Made by a program: the position numbers and the translations under genes
Notes under the pieces: generated by a model
The model's input: only the letters and a program-made list of their open reading frames with translations
Told to the model about the DNA's origin: nothing
Database searches by the model: none
Shown: in pieces, positions 8,223 to 16,988 of the stretch
Layout: each line of letters starts with the position of its first letter
Numbering within the stretch: position 1 is the first letter of the stretch
DNA from: Bacillota bacterium
GTDB lineage: Bacteria > Bacillota > UBA4882 > UBA8346
Direction: 5' to 3'
Length of the DNA stretch: 64,000 nt
Assembly: GCA_023400055.1 (NCBI GenBank)
Contig: JAEXFN010000018.1
Span: forward strand, 372,001-436,000

Positions 8223-8543
8223 TCATTCTTTGGCGAGCCACCGTTCCAGCTTGGCTTCGATGGACCGTCTGGGCAGGGCTCCGACGAATTGATCAACCAG
8301 GCGGCCGTCTTTAAAGATCATCATGGTCGGAATGGACATCACGCCATATTGGCCGGCCAGCTTGGGATTCTCGTCGACATTGACTTTGGCCACTTTCAAC
8401 TGGCCTTCGCGGGCTTTGGCGAGCTCCTCCAGGACCGGTCCGACCATCCGGCACGGGCCGCACCAGGGCGCCCAGAAATCGACCAAAACCACGCCGCTGG
8501 AATTCAAAATCTCGCTTTCAAAGGTATTTTCGGTAATGTTCAT
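8223..8543 (-). CDS. trxA: Thioredoxin
   Basis: The 106-residue protein is a classical thioredoxin, the small disulfide reductase that passes electrons from thioredoxin reductase to ribonucleotide reductase, peroxiredoxins and other targets. VDFWAPWCGPCRMVGP carries the WCGPC active site at about residues 25-29; the cis-proline region reads SIPTMMIFKDG and the C-terminal helix is normal. The ATG at 8543 is preceded by GAGGTG at the right distance; a GTG nine bases earlier would overlap that site. The gene is monocistronic here, with no thioredoxin reductase nearby, and is followed within 15 bases by a degenerate 21-bp repeat array. Confidence 0.96.
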   Translation of the reverse strand: MNITENTFESEILNSSGVVLVDFWAPWCGPCRMVGPVLEELAKAREGQLKVAKVNVDENPKLAGQYGVMSIPTMMIFKDGRLVDQFVGALPRRSIEAKLERWLAKE

Positions 8544-9228
8544 GCTTTTCACCTCATTGAAATTTTCTCGGGAAGTTAAATAGGTTATAAAACCTTATTC
8601 CCCCAAAGCGCCCGGCGGGGACCCCCGGCGATGCCGATCCGGCCTTTTAAACAACCGGGGTCGGCGATCGCCCCCCTTCCCGGCTGGCACGGCGCGGCGC
8701 TCCGGGCCGGGCGGTTTCGGGAGCAGATATTACAGTTAATGCAGGCCGCCGCCTTAAATTGTATGTTCTTTCGGCGCGGTTTCGCGGGTCCGGGCCGGGA
8801 AACAAAGGAAGGGCCGGCATTCCCCCGGGCAGAATGTGCGCCGCGTCCAGGGCCGATAGACCGGGCCGGGGCGACGGTTCACAGCGCGGTCGCCGGGATC
8901 ATCCCTCCCGACACCGGTCCGCCAGCCAGCGCATAGCCCCGGGCCGCCGCCCACTGCCCGGCGAATCCGGCCATCCCAACCGCGCGGAACGGGACCGGAA
9001 CCCAGCGCTTGGCGAGAATTACTTTTTCGGCTATCTACGATCTATCATAGGGAGTCGGTTCGCATTTGTCAATCTATCTATTGTAATATTTAAATATATT
9101 TTTCATAAAAAAAGGCGCCCCCGCCAAGCCTCCCGGCTTCGGGATGCGCACAACGGCCGCGCCGCAAATTTTCCCTCGCCGAACTGAGCTCAGCCTCACC
9201 GGGCTTGGCGAAGCAGCCGGCCGCCGGC
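8544..9228. other. Long intergenic region between trxA and a LysR gene
   Basis: No gene is supported. About 8600-9020 is very GC-rich and rich in CCGG/GGCC words. About 9025-9115 switches sharply to AT-rich sequence (TTTAAATATATTTTTCATAAAAAAAGG). Open frames present on both strands look like translated GC-rich spacer. No clear terminator for the LysR gene was found. Confidence 0.4.
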
Positions 9229-10122
9229 TCAGTCGGGCCGGGCATCGGGCTTGCAAAACGCGATAAATGTTTTAAACAGTTCCGTAAGATACTTATCTTT
9301 ATGGTAGATCAGCTTTAACTTCCGGGTAATGCGCAGATCCGCAAATTGCACCGTCTGGATCCGCCGATCCCGGATCTCCTGGGCGACGCAGCGCGCCGAC
9401 AGGCAGGAAACTCCCAGGCCGGCCTCGACCGCCTTTTTAACCGCCTCGATGTTGCCGAGCTCCAGGCCGACCTGGTAGGTCACCCCCCGATTTTGCAGGG
9501 CGTTTTCGATGATCGTCCGGGTGCCGCTGCCCGGCTCGCGCATGATTAACCGTTCCGCCGCCAAGAGCGCGCTGCCCGGCCGTTCCAGCCGCGTCCAGGG
9601 ATGGCCCGGCGGGACAATGAAAACCAGTTCGTCGTCCCAAAAAGGCTCCATCGCGATCTCCGCCGCGTCGACCAGCCCTTCCACAAAGGCGAAATCGACT
9701 TTGTTCTCCAGGATCAGCCCGGCGATGATGCGGGTATTTTCAATGGTGATCGAGACATCGACGTCCGGGTGAGTCTTGTGGAACTCCCCGACGGTGCCGG
9801 TGAGCATATAAATGCCAATGGTGGCGCTGGCGCCGATCTTCAAGCGGCCCTGGTGCGCGCCGTTGAGCTCCTTCAGGGTTTTGGAGCATTCATCGAACAG
9901 ATTGAGGATCCGCCGTACATACTGGTAAAAACAGTCGCCTCCCTGGGTCAGGTAAAGCCGCCGGCCGATCCGGTCGAACAAACGGATACCGTATTCCTGC
10001 TCCAATTCGCGGATGGTCTGGCTCACCGCCGGCTGGCTGATCCGCAGGGCGTCCGCGGCTTCGGTCATGTTTAAACGTTTGGCCACTTCATAGAAGATTT
10101 TGAGATTCCGCTCGTTGATCAT
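9229..10122 (-). CDS. LysR-family transcriptional regulator (CysL/YeiE-like)
   Basis: The 297-residue protein has the LysR winged helix at residues 1-60 (LKIFYEVAKRLNMTEAADAL, then ISQPAVSQTIRELEQEYGIR and LFDRIGRRLYLT) and a periplasmic-binding-like effector domain from about 90 (LKIGASATIGIYML, PGHPW, REPGSGTRTIIENAL, VEAGLGVSCLSARCV). The effector-domain motifs resemble the CysL/YeiE group. A weak AAAGGA precedes the ATG at 10122. It lies 60 bases downstream of a second, similar LysR gene in the same direction; the two proteins look like diverged paralogues and may derive from a duplication. The YeiH-like transporter divergent from the pair is a plausible target. The effector is unknown. 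Confidence 0.9.
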   Translation of the reverse strand: MINERNLKIFYEVAKRLNMTEAADALRISQPAVSQTIRELEQEYGIRLFDRIGRRLYLTQGGDCFYQYVRRILNLFDECSKTLKELNGAHQGRLKIGASATIGIYMLTGTVGEFHKTHPDVDVSITIENTRIIAGLILENKVDFAFVEGLVDAAEIAMEPFWDDELVFIVPPGHPWTRLERPGSALLAAERLIMREPGSGTRTIIENALQNRGVTYQVGLELGNIEAVKKAVEAGLGVSCLSARCVAQEIRDRRIQTVQFADLRITRKLKLIYHKDKYLTELFKTFIAFCKPDARPD

Positions 10123-10182
10123 TGTGCGCTCGTCCTTTGCCGTGTGATCCGTTCAAGCCGAGTCGCGGCGCGGCTGCCGCGC

Positions 10183-11091
10183 TTATTTGGGCAGGCAGAT
10201 ATCGAAGAACCGCTTGATGGGCTCCGCCAGAAACTTGTTCTTATGATAGATCAGATTGAATTGGCGCTTGAAATCGAGGCCGTCGATCCGGACGATCCCG
10301 AGGGCACCGCTTTGCACTTCCCCGGCCACCAGCAGCCGGGAGATGACCGAGACCCCGATGCCGGCGCTCACGCTATTCTTGATGCCCTCGGCATTGTTGC
10401 AGACCCAGGCCGGCCGCCAGGGAATAGCGTTGGCCGCCATGACGCTCGCGAAGAGTTCCCGGGTGCCGCTGCCCTCTTCGCGCACGATAAACTGCAAACC
10501 GGCCAGCTCGGCCCGGGCAATGGCCGGCCGGCCGTATAGCGGATGGCTTTTCCCGCAGACCAGCACCAATTCGTCGTCCATGAACGGACGGGAAACGATC
10601 TCCCGGTGGTGGACGCTCCCTTCGACCAGCCCGAAATCGATCCGATTGCCGAGGATCAGCTCCTCGATGATCCGGGTGTTATCCACCACCGCTTCCAGGC
10701 GGATCTCCGGATTGGCGGCCAGGTATTGGAGGGTCAGCCCGCTGAGCAGACAAGTCCCGATGGTCACGCTGGCTCCGACGCGCAACACGCGGCTGCCGCC
10801 GGAACCGTGCAGGTCGCGCTCCATTTCCAGGAACAACTCGGTGATATGGCGCGCATAGTTCAAGAGTTTCCAGCCCTCATCGGTGAGGTACAGCTTCTTC
10901 GACAGCCGTTCGAAGAGTTTGACCTGATATTCGGCTTCAATATCGGCGATCACCTGGCTGACCGAGGGCTGGGCGATCCGCAGCTTGGCGGCGGCCGCCG
11001 TAATGCTCCCGCAGTCGCAAACCGCGATGAAGACCGTGAGATCCCGGAGTGTGATGCCAATTCCTCCCTTGGTGGAAATGAAAATAGTCAA
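10183..11091 (-). CDS. LysR-family regulator divergent from the YeiH-like transporter
   Basis: This LysR protein (302 residues from the TTG at 11091) has the HTH segment LRDLTVFIAVCDCGSITAAA followed by LRIAQPSVSQVIADIEAEYQ, and an effector domain with RVGASVTIGTCLL and REEGSGTRELFASVM. A LysR gene (yeiE) divergent from yeiH is a recurrent arrangement, and this one faces the YeiH-type gene across about 100 bases, so it probably regulates it. The start is uncertain: a TTG at 11091 lacks a good ribosome site, whereas a strong GGGAGG lies seven bases before an ATC codon at 11055 that would give the typical N-terminus TLRDLTVF. No ATG or GTG lies suitably between. Function is secure, start is not. 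Confidence 0.9.
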   Translation of the reverse strand: MTIFISTKGGIGITLRDLTVFIAVCDCGSITAAAAKLRIAQPSVSQVIADIEAEYQVKLFERLSKKLYLTDEGWKLLNYARHITELFLEMERDLHGSGGSRVLRVGASVTIGTCLLSGLTLQYLAANPEIRLEAVVDNTRIIEELILGNRIDFGLVEGSVHHREIVSRPFMDDELVLVCGKSHPLYGRPAIARAELAGLQFIVREEGSGTRELFASVMAANAIPWRPAWVCNNAEGIKNSVSAGIGVSVISRLLVAGEVQSGALGIVRIDGLDFKRQFNLIYHKNKFLAEPIKRFFDICLPK

Positions 11092-11197
11092 ATGCCTATC
11101 GAATATATAATTATAATAGTATTTTACACCGCAAAAAGCAAGTGATACGATTAACCCGAGCTAAAAATCAACAACAACCAGATGGAGAGGGTAAAAC

Positions 11198-12205
11198 ATG
11201 TCAAAAATCAACGCGTATGGGCCGGGGATCCTGCTGGCGCTGGGGGTGGCGCTTTGCGCCGATCTGCTGGGCTACTGGCTCCCGATCATCGGCGGGCCGG
11301 TCTTCGGAATCCTATTGGGCATTCTGATCGGCAATCGGATGAAGATCCCGGAAAGGATGGCGCCGGGGCTGAAGTTCGCCTCCAAACAGCTTTTGCAATG
11401 GGCGATCGTGCTCCTGGGGGCGGGGCTGAGTCTGACCCAGGTCTATCAGGTGGGTCTTAACTCGTTGTATGTGATGATCTTCACCCTGAGCGGCGCGTTT
11501 ATCGCTGCTTACGGTTTGGGGCTGCTGCTCGGCATACCGCTCAAGCTGACCAGCCTGATCGGCATGGGGACCGCCATCTGTGGCGGGTCGGCCATCGCCG
11601 CCATCGCGCCGATCATCGAGGCCGAAGACCAGGAGATTGCCTATGCCATCTCCACCGTCTTCCTGTTTAATATCATCGCGGTGCTGATCTTTCCGCCCCT
11701 GGGGCATTGGCTGCATTTTTCGGCCAAAGCCTTCGGCCTGTGGGCCGGGACCGCCATCAACGACACCTCGTCGGTGGTGGCTTCGGGCTATGCCTTCAGC
11801 GACGCCGCCGGCGCTTACGCCACCATCGTCAAGCTGACCCGCAGCACCATGATCGTTCCGATCTCCTTAATCTTCGCGTTCATCGTGTCCTGGCGGAAAC
11901 GGGCCACGGCCGGAAGCGCGGCAACCGTCAATTTCCGCTTCGTCAAGATCTTTCCCTGGTTCATTCTGTGGTTCCTGGTGGCCGCGCTGCTGAAGACGGT
12001 GGGGCTGTTCAGCGCGCCCGTCGCCAACGGCCTGGCGGACCTGGGCAAGTTCCTGATCATTCTGGCGCTGGCGGCTATCGGCATCCATTCCGACTTTCAG
12101 AAGATGCACCGGATGGGGTTGAAGCCGATTCTCCTGGGCATGCTGGTCTGGTTTACCGTGGCCGCGATCAGCCTGGCGGTGCAGTTCGTCTCAGGGCTGG
12201 TTTGA
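11198..12205 (+). CDS. YeiH-type (UPF0324) membrane protein, putative sulfate/anion exporter
   Basis: The 335-residue protein is a polytopic inner-membrane protein of the YeiH family, with about ten hydrophobic segments. Family motifs include LLGILIGNRMKIPERMAPGL, LQWAIVLLGAGLSLTQV, GMGTAICGGSAIAAIAPII and WAGTAINDTSSVVASGYAFS. Members are annotated as putative sulfate exporters; the actual substrate is poorly established. GGAGAGG precedes the ATG at 11198. It is divergent from a LysR gene, as yeiH/yeiE are in enterobacteria, and the AT-rich gap (11092-11197) contains TATCGAATATATAATTATAA, a plausible LysR site and promoter. Oxidative or sulfur-linked control is therefore possible but not shown by sequence. 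Confidence 0.87.
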   Translation: MSKINAYGPGILLALGVALCADLLGYWLPIIGGPVFGILLGILIGNRMKIPERMAPGLKFASKQLLQWAIVLLGAGLSLTQVYQVGLNSLYVMIFTLSGAFIAAYGLGLLLGIPLKLTSLIGMGTAICGGSAIAAIAPIIEAEDQEIAYAISTVFLFNIIAVLIFPPLGHWLHFSAKAFGLWAGTAINDTSSVVASGYAFSDAAGAYATIVKLTRSTMIVPISLIFAFIVSWRKRATAGSAATVNFRFVKIFPWFILWFLVAALLKTVGLFSAPVANGLADLGKFLIILALAAIGIHSDFQKMHRMGLKPILLGMLVWFTVAAISLAVQFVSGLV

Positions 12206-12283
12206 AACGAGGCGCCATTTTTAAAGCTTGTTTTATGTTGAGATTAAGTTTCAATAAGTATCGGTTAAACCTCGCCGAATCGA

Positions 12284-12312
12284 TTGTAAGCCCGGATAGG
12301 CGATCCTATAAT
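12284..12312 (+). promoter_or_regulatory. Sigma-A-type promoter for the phosphatase gene
   Basis: TTGTAA at 12284-12289 and TATAAT at 12307-12312 with a 17-base spacer. Transcription would begin near 12319, which rules out the upstream ATG at 12319 as the start codon and supports 12358. Confidence 0.75.
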
Positions 12313-12357
12313 GAAACTATGAATCAAAAACAAAAAACGAGAGGAGCGTTTATCCGC

Positions 12358-13992
12358 ATGAAACTGAACCGAGTCGTTCTTTTCCTGGCAGTGTCCTTGG
12401 TCGTCGCGACCTGTTTCGTGATGACCAGCTACGCCATGACCGAGCATTTCACCGATGCGGCGGGAACCGTCGGCGACAACAGCTGGAAGGACTGGAAAGC
12501 CACCTGGGAGAGCGTCAAGACGGACCTGGAGCAGATCTCCCTGACCCCCGGCGCCAACCAAACCCAGCTCAATTTGGCCTGGTATTCCCATACCGCCGCC
12601 AAGCCGGCCGTGAAATGGGCCACCAAGGCCGACATGAGCGATGCCAAGACCTTTAACGGCGCCCAGACCGCGCACCGCGTCATCAATGGCGTCCAATATT
12701 ATTCCAGCAAGGTGACTGTCAACGGCCTGGCCGAGAATTCCACCTACTATTATCAGTACGAAAACAACGGCGCCTGGAGCGCCCCGGTTTCCTACAACAC
12801 CAAGAAATTCGGCAGTTTCAAGCTGCTGTTCATGGGCGACCCGCAGATCGGCGCCTCGGTCGGCCGGGTGCCGTCCGACGGCAAGGACCCGCAATCGGCG
12901 GAGATCGCGGCCCGCAACGACGCTTATAACTGGAACGCGACCATCAATACCGCGCTCAATGCCCATCCCGACGTCAGCTTCATCCTTTCCGCCGGCGACC
13001 AAATCAACTACAGCAACAACGACGCCAATCCCCAGCAGGAGATCGAGTACAGCGGCTACCTGAGCCCGCGCGCCTTGAAATCCCTGCCCGTGGCCACTGT
13101 CATCGGCAACCACGATGCGCTGACCACCAACTATCGGAACCACTTCAACAACCCGAATTCATTTACCGAAGAGGCCAGCCCGACCGCTGCCGGCAACGGT
13201 TACTTCTTCAGCTACGGCAACGCGCTGTTCGTCATCCTCAACACCAACAACTACAACTGTGCCGATCACGAAGCCTTGCTCAAAAAGGCTATCGCCGCCA
13301 ACCCCAACGCCAAGTGGCGCATTGTAGCATTCCACCAGGATATTTACGGTTCGGGCAAAGACCATTCCGATTCCGACGGCATCGTCCTGCGCACCCAGTT
13401 GACGCCGCTTTTCGACAAATACCATATCGACATGGTGCTGCAAGGCCATGACCACTCCTACGCGCGGACCTATCAGCTCTCCAGCGACGGCCAGGCCCAC
13501 ACCCTTTACAGCGTCGCCGCCGGCAACGCCGCGGTCAAATGGAATGACGAAAAGAACGTCGCCTACCAAGCCCAAAATCGTTGCTATGACGTCATCAAGT
13601 ATAACTCCAACAAAGTTACCGACCCCAGGGGCACGGTCTTCATCACCGCCAACTCCGCCACCGGCAGCAAATACTACGAGCTGATCAACCCGATGCAGAA
13701 CTACATCGCCGCCCGTTGGCAGGAATGGAAGCCGACCTATTCGACGATTTCGATCGACGACAACAGCCTGACCATCAGCACCTATGAGACCGAAAGCGGC
13801 CGGAAGATCGATTCCTCCTACACCATCGTCAAAACCAAGCTAGCCAAGGCCGATACCGCCGCTACCCCGGCCATCGCGGTCCATGCCGCGCTTCCGCAGG
13901 TTGCCGCCAGCCGCGAGCAACACTCCGGTCTGACCGGATGGGTCGCCTCCTGGCTCAAAGGCATCCAGGACTGGTGGGAAGCGGTAAGCTGA
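12358..13992 (+). CDS. Secreted purple-acid-phosphatase-like metallophosphoesterase
   Basis: The 544-residue protein has a signal peptide (MKLNRVVLFLAVSLVVATCF then a cleavage region near SYA), an N-terminal fibronectin-like purple acid phosphatase domain (about 40-150) and a calcineurin-type phosphoesterase domain (about 155-420). The dinuclear metal ligands are visible in order: LLFMGDPQIG, LSAGDQINY, VIGNHDAL, VAFHQDIYG and LQGHDHSYART. A Tyr in the last-but-one blocks typical of the purple enzymes may be present but cannot be aligned by eye. GAGGAG precedes the ATG at 12358, and a promoter lies just upstream, so it is its own transcription unit. It probably releases phosphate from organic esters outside the membrane. 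Specific substrate is unknown. Confidence 0.88.
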   Translation: MKLNRVVLFLAVSLVVATCFVMTSYAMTEHFTDAAGTVGDNSWKDWKATWESVKTDLEQISLTPGANQTQLNLAWYSHTAAKPAVKWATKADMSDAKTFNGAQTAHRVINGVQYYSSKVTVNGLAENSTYYYQYENNGAWSAPVSYNTKKFGSFKLLFMGDPQIGASVGRVPSDGKDPQSAEIAARNDAYNWNATINTALNAHPDVSFILSAGDQINYSNNDANPQQEIEYSGYLSPRALKSLPVATVIGNHDALTTNYRNHFNNPNSFTEEASPTAAGNGYFFSYGNALFVILNTNNYNCADHEALLKKAIAANPNAKWRIVAFHQDIYGSGKDHSDSDGIVLRTQLTPLFDKYHIDMVLQGHDHSYARTYQLSSDGQAHTLYSVAAGNAAVKWNDEKNVAYQAQNRCYDVIKYNSNKVTDPRGTVFITANSATGSKYYELINPMQNYIAARWQEWKPTYSTISIDDNSLTISTYETESGRKIDSSYTIVKTKLAKADTAATPAIAVHAALPQVAASREQHSGLTGWVASWLKGIQDWWEAVS

Positions 13993-14103
13993 CCGCCGTC
14001 CATTCGCCGAATCGCGTTTATGCTTGAACATTACCGGAGCAGCCAGCCCTAGGCGGTTGCCCCGGTAATTTCCTATCAAAACACAGGAACGGGAGGAACC
14101 CCG

Positions 14104-15300
14104 ATGTTGGCAAGATTATTGGCCGATCCCCGGACGACCCGCGCGATCTGGACCCGAATCATCCCGGCCATGCTGGCCGCAGTGTTTGTTTTATTCCTGA
14201 TCGGCTTCAACCGGATCGAGAAAAAAGAGTTGGTCAGCACCAAGGGCCGGACCTTCGAGAAGGCCCGGGTGGTCGAAGTGCTTGTGGATAACCTGGCCGA
14301 GGATGGCCGCCGTTACGGCAGTCAAGTGCTGAAGCTGCGGATGCTGACAGGCAAGCTCAAGGGGCAAACCGTCCAGGCCACCAGCGACAGCGGTTATCTC
14401 TTCGGCGCGGTCTGCCGCCCGGGCATGAAAGTGGTGACCATTACCAGCATCTCCGGGGCCATCAGCGTCTCGTCGGTGTACAGCGTCGACCGCGAACTGC
14501 CGATCTATGCCTTCATCGCCCTGTTCCTGGCGGCGCTCTGGTGGATCGGCGGCAAAAAAGGCTTCCAGTCGGCGCTGGGCATCATCTTCACCTTCGTCTG
14601 TATTATCTACCTGTACCTGCCGATGATCTACCGGGGCTACTCCCCGTTCTTCGCCGCGGTGGTGGTGGTGGTCCTGACGACCATCGTGACCATGGTCCTG
14701 CTCAACGGGGCCACGGTCAAGGCGCTCTCGGCCATCCTGGGGACGGTCTGCGGGGTGATCATCGCCGGGATCTGCGCCGCCGGCTTCGGCCATTTCGCCG
14801 GGATATCCGGCTTCAACGTGCCCGACGTCGAGGCCCTGCTGTTCGTGGAGCAAATGACCCATATCCAGGTCGGCGGGCTGCTCTTCTCGGGGATCCTCAT
14901 CGCCTCGCTGGGCGCGGTGATGGACATCGGCATCTCGGTGGCCTCCACCATCAACGAGATCTACGCCGCTAATCCGCAACTGACCAAGAAACAGCTCTTC
15001 CAGTCGGGCATCAACGTCGGCCGCGACATGATCGGCACGATGGCCAACACGCTGATTCTGGCCTTCACCGGCGGCTCGCTGAGCGTCCTGATCCTGGATT
15101 ACGCCTATAACCTGCCCTACCCGCAGATCATCAACTCCTACTCGATCGGGATCGAGATCATGCAGGGCATCTCCGGCAGCTTCGGCGTCATCCTGACCGC
15201 GCCGCTGGTCTCGCTGATCGCCTCCCAATTGATCTCGCTGCGGCCGCCGCAAACCGACCCGGACTCAACGCCGCCGGAGAAAGCTCCAGTGGTCCAATGA
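14104..15300 (+). CDS. YibE/F-family multipass membrane protein
   Basis: The 398-residue protein matches the YibE/F-like family. An N-terminal membrane segment (AMLAAVFVLFLIGFN) is followed by an extracytoplasmic domain with KARVVEVLVDN, LKLRMLTGKLKGQTVQA and a turn, then seven or so membrane segments including YAFIALFLAALWWIGGKKGF, VVVVVLTTIVTMVLL and ISVASTINEIYAANPQLTKK. The family is widespread in Bacillota; its transport or assembly role is not established. GGGAGG precedes the ATG. It follows the phosphatase gene by 111 bases in the same direction, but it may be independent. The C-terminus is proline-rich and ends just before a GC hairpin at 15328-15352. Confidence 0.85.
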   Translation: MLARLLADPRTTRAIWTRIIPAMLAAVFVLFLIGFNRIEKKELVSTKGRTFEKARVVEVLVDNLAEDGRRYGSQVLKLRMLTGKLKGQTVQATSDSGYLFGAVCRPGMKVVTITSISGAISVSSVYSVDRELPIYAFIALFLAALWWIGGKKGFQSALGIIFTFVCIIYLYLPMIYRGYSPFFAAVVVVVLTTIVTMVLLNGATVKALSAILGTVCGVIIAGICAAGFGHFAGISGFNVPDVEALLFVEQMTHIQVGGLLFSGILIASLGAVMDIGISVASTINEIYAANPQLTKKQLFQSGINVGRDMIGTMANTLILAFTGGSLSVLILDYAYNLPYPQIINSYSIGIEIMQGISGSFGVILTAPLVSLIASQLISLRPPQTDPDSTPPEKAPVVQ

Positions 15301-15327
15301 TAGAATGGCTCCCCCAAGCGCATCCAC

Positions 15328-15352
15328 GCCGCCGCTGCGATTCGCGGCGGCG
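15328..15352. terminator. GC-rich hairpin after the YibE/F gene
   Basis: CGCCGCCGC and GCGGCGGCG pair around a short loop 28 bases after the yibE/F-like stop. There is no T-run, so it may be a factor-dependent terminator or an mRNA 3' end stabiliser rather than a classical intrinsic terminator. Confidence 0.4.
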
Positions 15353-15493
15353 AAGCCCGGATATCCTGAATGATAGGCTGCGCCAACCCCCGTCCGGCGA
15401 ACCAAGCCGGCGTCGCCATTCCCTTTTGCCCCTTTAATTCCCGCCGCCGGTCCTCATCCGCCTTCCCAAATCCCATTCAACCTCCCGCGCTTT

Positions 15494-15766
15494 CGATCTT
15501 TTTGCTGTTTTTACGATCAATTGGCCCGATATTTTCATTTTCATCGCGTCAAATTCATTTATCGGGACCGATATTTTGATTATCGGGACCGGATTTTCAA
15601 TTTTCGATCCCGATAATCTATTTCTCAGGATCGGAAATCTATTTTTCGGGATCGAAAAGTCATTTCTCATGATCAGAAATTTAATTATCGTGCTGGATAA
15701 TTTAATTATCATGATCGGAATTACAATTATCGCAATGGATAATTCAATTATCGCCCTATAAATTAT
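15494..15766. repeat. AT-rich tandem array with 21-bp period (family shared with 29.7 and 40.3 kb)
   Basis: At least 12 units of 21 bases lie between the 3' ends of two converging genes. Well-preserved units begin at 15557, 15578, 15599, 15620, 15641, 15662, 15683, 15704, 15725 and 15746. The common core is AATTATCGGGATCGGAA, in which AATT steps flank a GATC-like centre, so a unit is quasi-palindromic. Units differ by several substitutions but not in length, so it is not a recent expansion. No gene is supported in this interval. Confidence 0.85.
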
Positions 15767-15835
15767 AATTTATATCGGATATTATCATTAATCGGCTATT
15801 AAAATATGATTTATAACTTCCTTTCTAATCAACAT

Positions 15836-15873
15836 AAAAAAACAATTCCGGGAGAGCGTTTCCCGGAATTGTT
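15836..15873 (-). terminator. Intrinsic terminator of the leftward sugar ABC transporter operon
   Basis: Arms AACAATTCCGGGA and TCCCGGAATTGTT form a 13-base stem with a 7-base loop; on the minus strand the stem is followed by a run of seven T. It lies 45 bases after the permease stop codon and ends the transcript. Confidence 0.92.
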
Positions 15874-15917
15874 CGGAAAGGGACGGAGTTGGGAAACCGG
15901 CATGGGTTGCCGGGATT

Positions 15918-16898
15918 TCAGGCGTTCTTTTCGTTCAGCTTCCATTGCAGGAGCACCGCGCCGATGATGATCAGGCCCTTGACCGCTCCCACCAGGAAAG
16001 GCGGGACGCCCAGCAGGGTCATCATGTTGTTGATCACGCCCAGAGTGAGCGTGCCGCAGAAGGTGCCGATGATCTTGCCCTTGCCTCCGGCCATGCTGGT
16101 CCCGCCGACGACCGCGGCGGCGATGGCGTCCATCTCGTAAGAGGAGCCGGAGGAGGCGGAATTGATGCTGCCAAGGCGCGAGGACTCGACGATGGCCGCC
16201 AGCGCCACCAAGAGGCCGCTGATGGCGTAGACGATGATCTTGACCCGGTCGACGTTGATCCCCGAGAGCAGCGTGGCTTTTTCGTTGCTGCCCACCGCGT
16301 AGACGTGCCGGCCGGTGGTAGTCTTCATGGCGAACAGGTAGACGACGACGCTGATGGCGATCCAGTACAGCACCGGCATGGGAATGACATTAAACAGGCT
16401 GCTGTTGGAGATGGCGATGAACGGATCCTTAACCGGGCCGCCGATCATGATCCCGCCGCCGTTGAGGAGCTGCTGCGACACGGAGCGGTAAATGCTCATG
16501 GTGCCCAGGGTCACGATGAAGGCCGGCAGTTTGAACTTGGCGACCAAAGCCCCGGAGAGCGCTCCGAGCAGGATGCCGGCGACGACGCCCACCAGCAATC
16601 CCAGCAGGATGTTGCCGGTGACGTTGGTGACCCAGAGAATGGCGATGCCCACGATGACCAGCGCCGAGCCGACCGACAGATCGATCCCGCCGGTGATGAT
16701 GACCAGCGTCATGCCCAGGGCGATGATGCCGATGATCGAGTTGTTGCGCAAAATATTGATGATATTGTTATACGACAGAAAGACGCCGCCCTTGAGCAGC
16801 ACTGAAATCACGAATATGAAAACGAATGCGGCGATGGCGCTGTTGTCCCCGATGAATTTCTTGAGATCGAAGCCCTTGGTCTTGGTTGCGGATGGCAT
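15918..16898 (-). CDS. Sugar ABC transporter permease (RbsC family)
   Basis: The 326-residue protein is the membrane subunit of a CUT2-type (ribose/xylose/autoinducer-2-like) ABC importer. It has about ten hydrophobic segments and the family signatures IIALGMTLVIITGGIDLSVG and GTSMAGGKGKIIGTFCG, which form the cytoplasmic contact with the ATPase, plus GSNEKATLLSGINVDRVK. Length is normal. GGGGGAG lies ten bases before the ATG. It is the last gene of a leftward run that begins with the TIM-barrel isomerase at 23074, and it directly follows the ATPase gene. The sugar is unknown; the operon content suggests a pentose, deoxyhexose or polyol. Confidence 0.93.
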   Translation of the reverse strand: MPSATKTKGFDLKKFIGDNSAIAAFVFIFVISVLLKGGVFLSYNNIINILRNNSIIGIIALGMTLVIITGGIDLSVGSALVIVGIAILWVTNVTGNILLGLLVGVVAGILLGALSGALVAKFKLPAFIVTLGTMSIYRSVSQQLLNGGGIMIGGPVKDPFIAISNSSLFNVIPMPVLYWIAISVVVYLFAMKTTTGRHVYAVGSNEKATLLSGINVDRVKIIVYAISGLLVALAAIVESSRLGSINSASSGSSYEMDAIAAAVVGGTSMAGGKGKIIGTFCGTLTLGVINNMMTLLGVPPFLVGAVKGLIIIGAVLLQWKLNEKNA

Positions 16899-16988
16899 AT
16901 CAATTCAGCTCCCCCGATAATATTAAAGCGCGTTCAAGTCCGGCAGCGCGACGGGCCGGGACGAGGCGACGCGGGCGCGCCGTTGGCA

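Noticed and set aside
7847..8314. 155-residue rightward frame with glycine-rich heptads
   Set aside because: It is the translation of the degenerate 21-bp array and enters trxA antisense.
11707..12357. Upstream extension of the phosphatase reading frame
   Set aside because: It overlaps the YeiH-type gene out of frame; a promoter at 12284-12312 and a signal peptide starting at 12358 set the true start.
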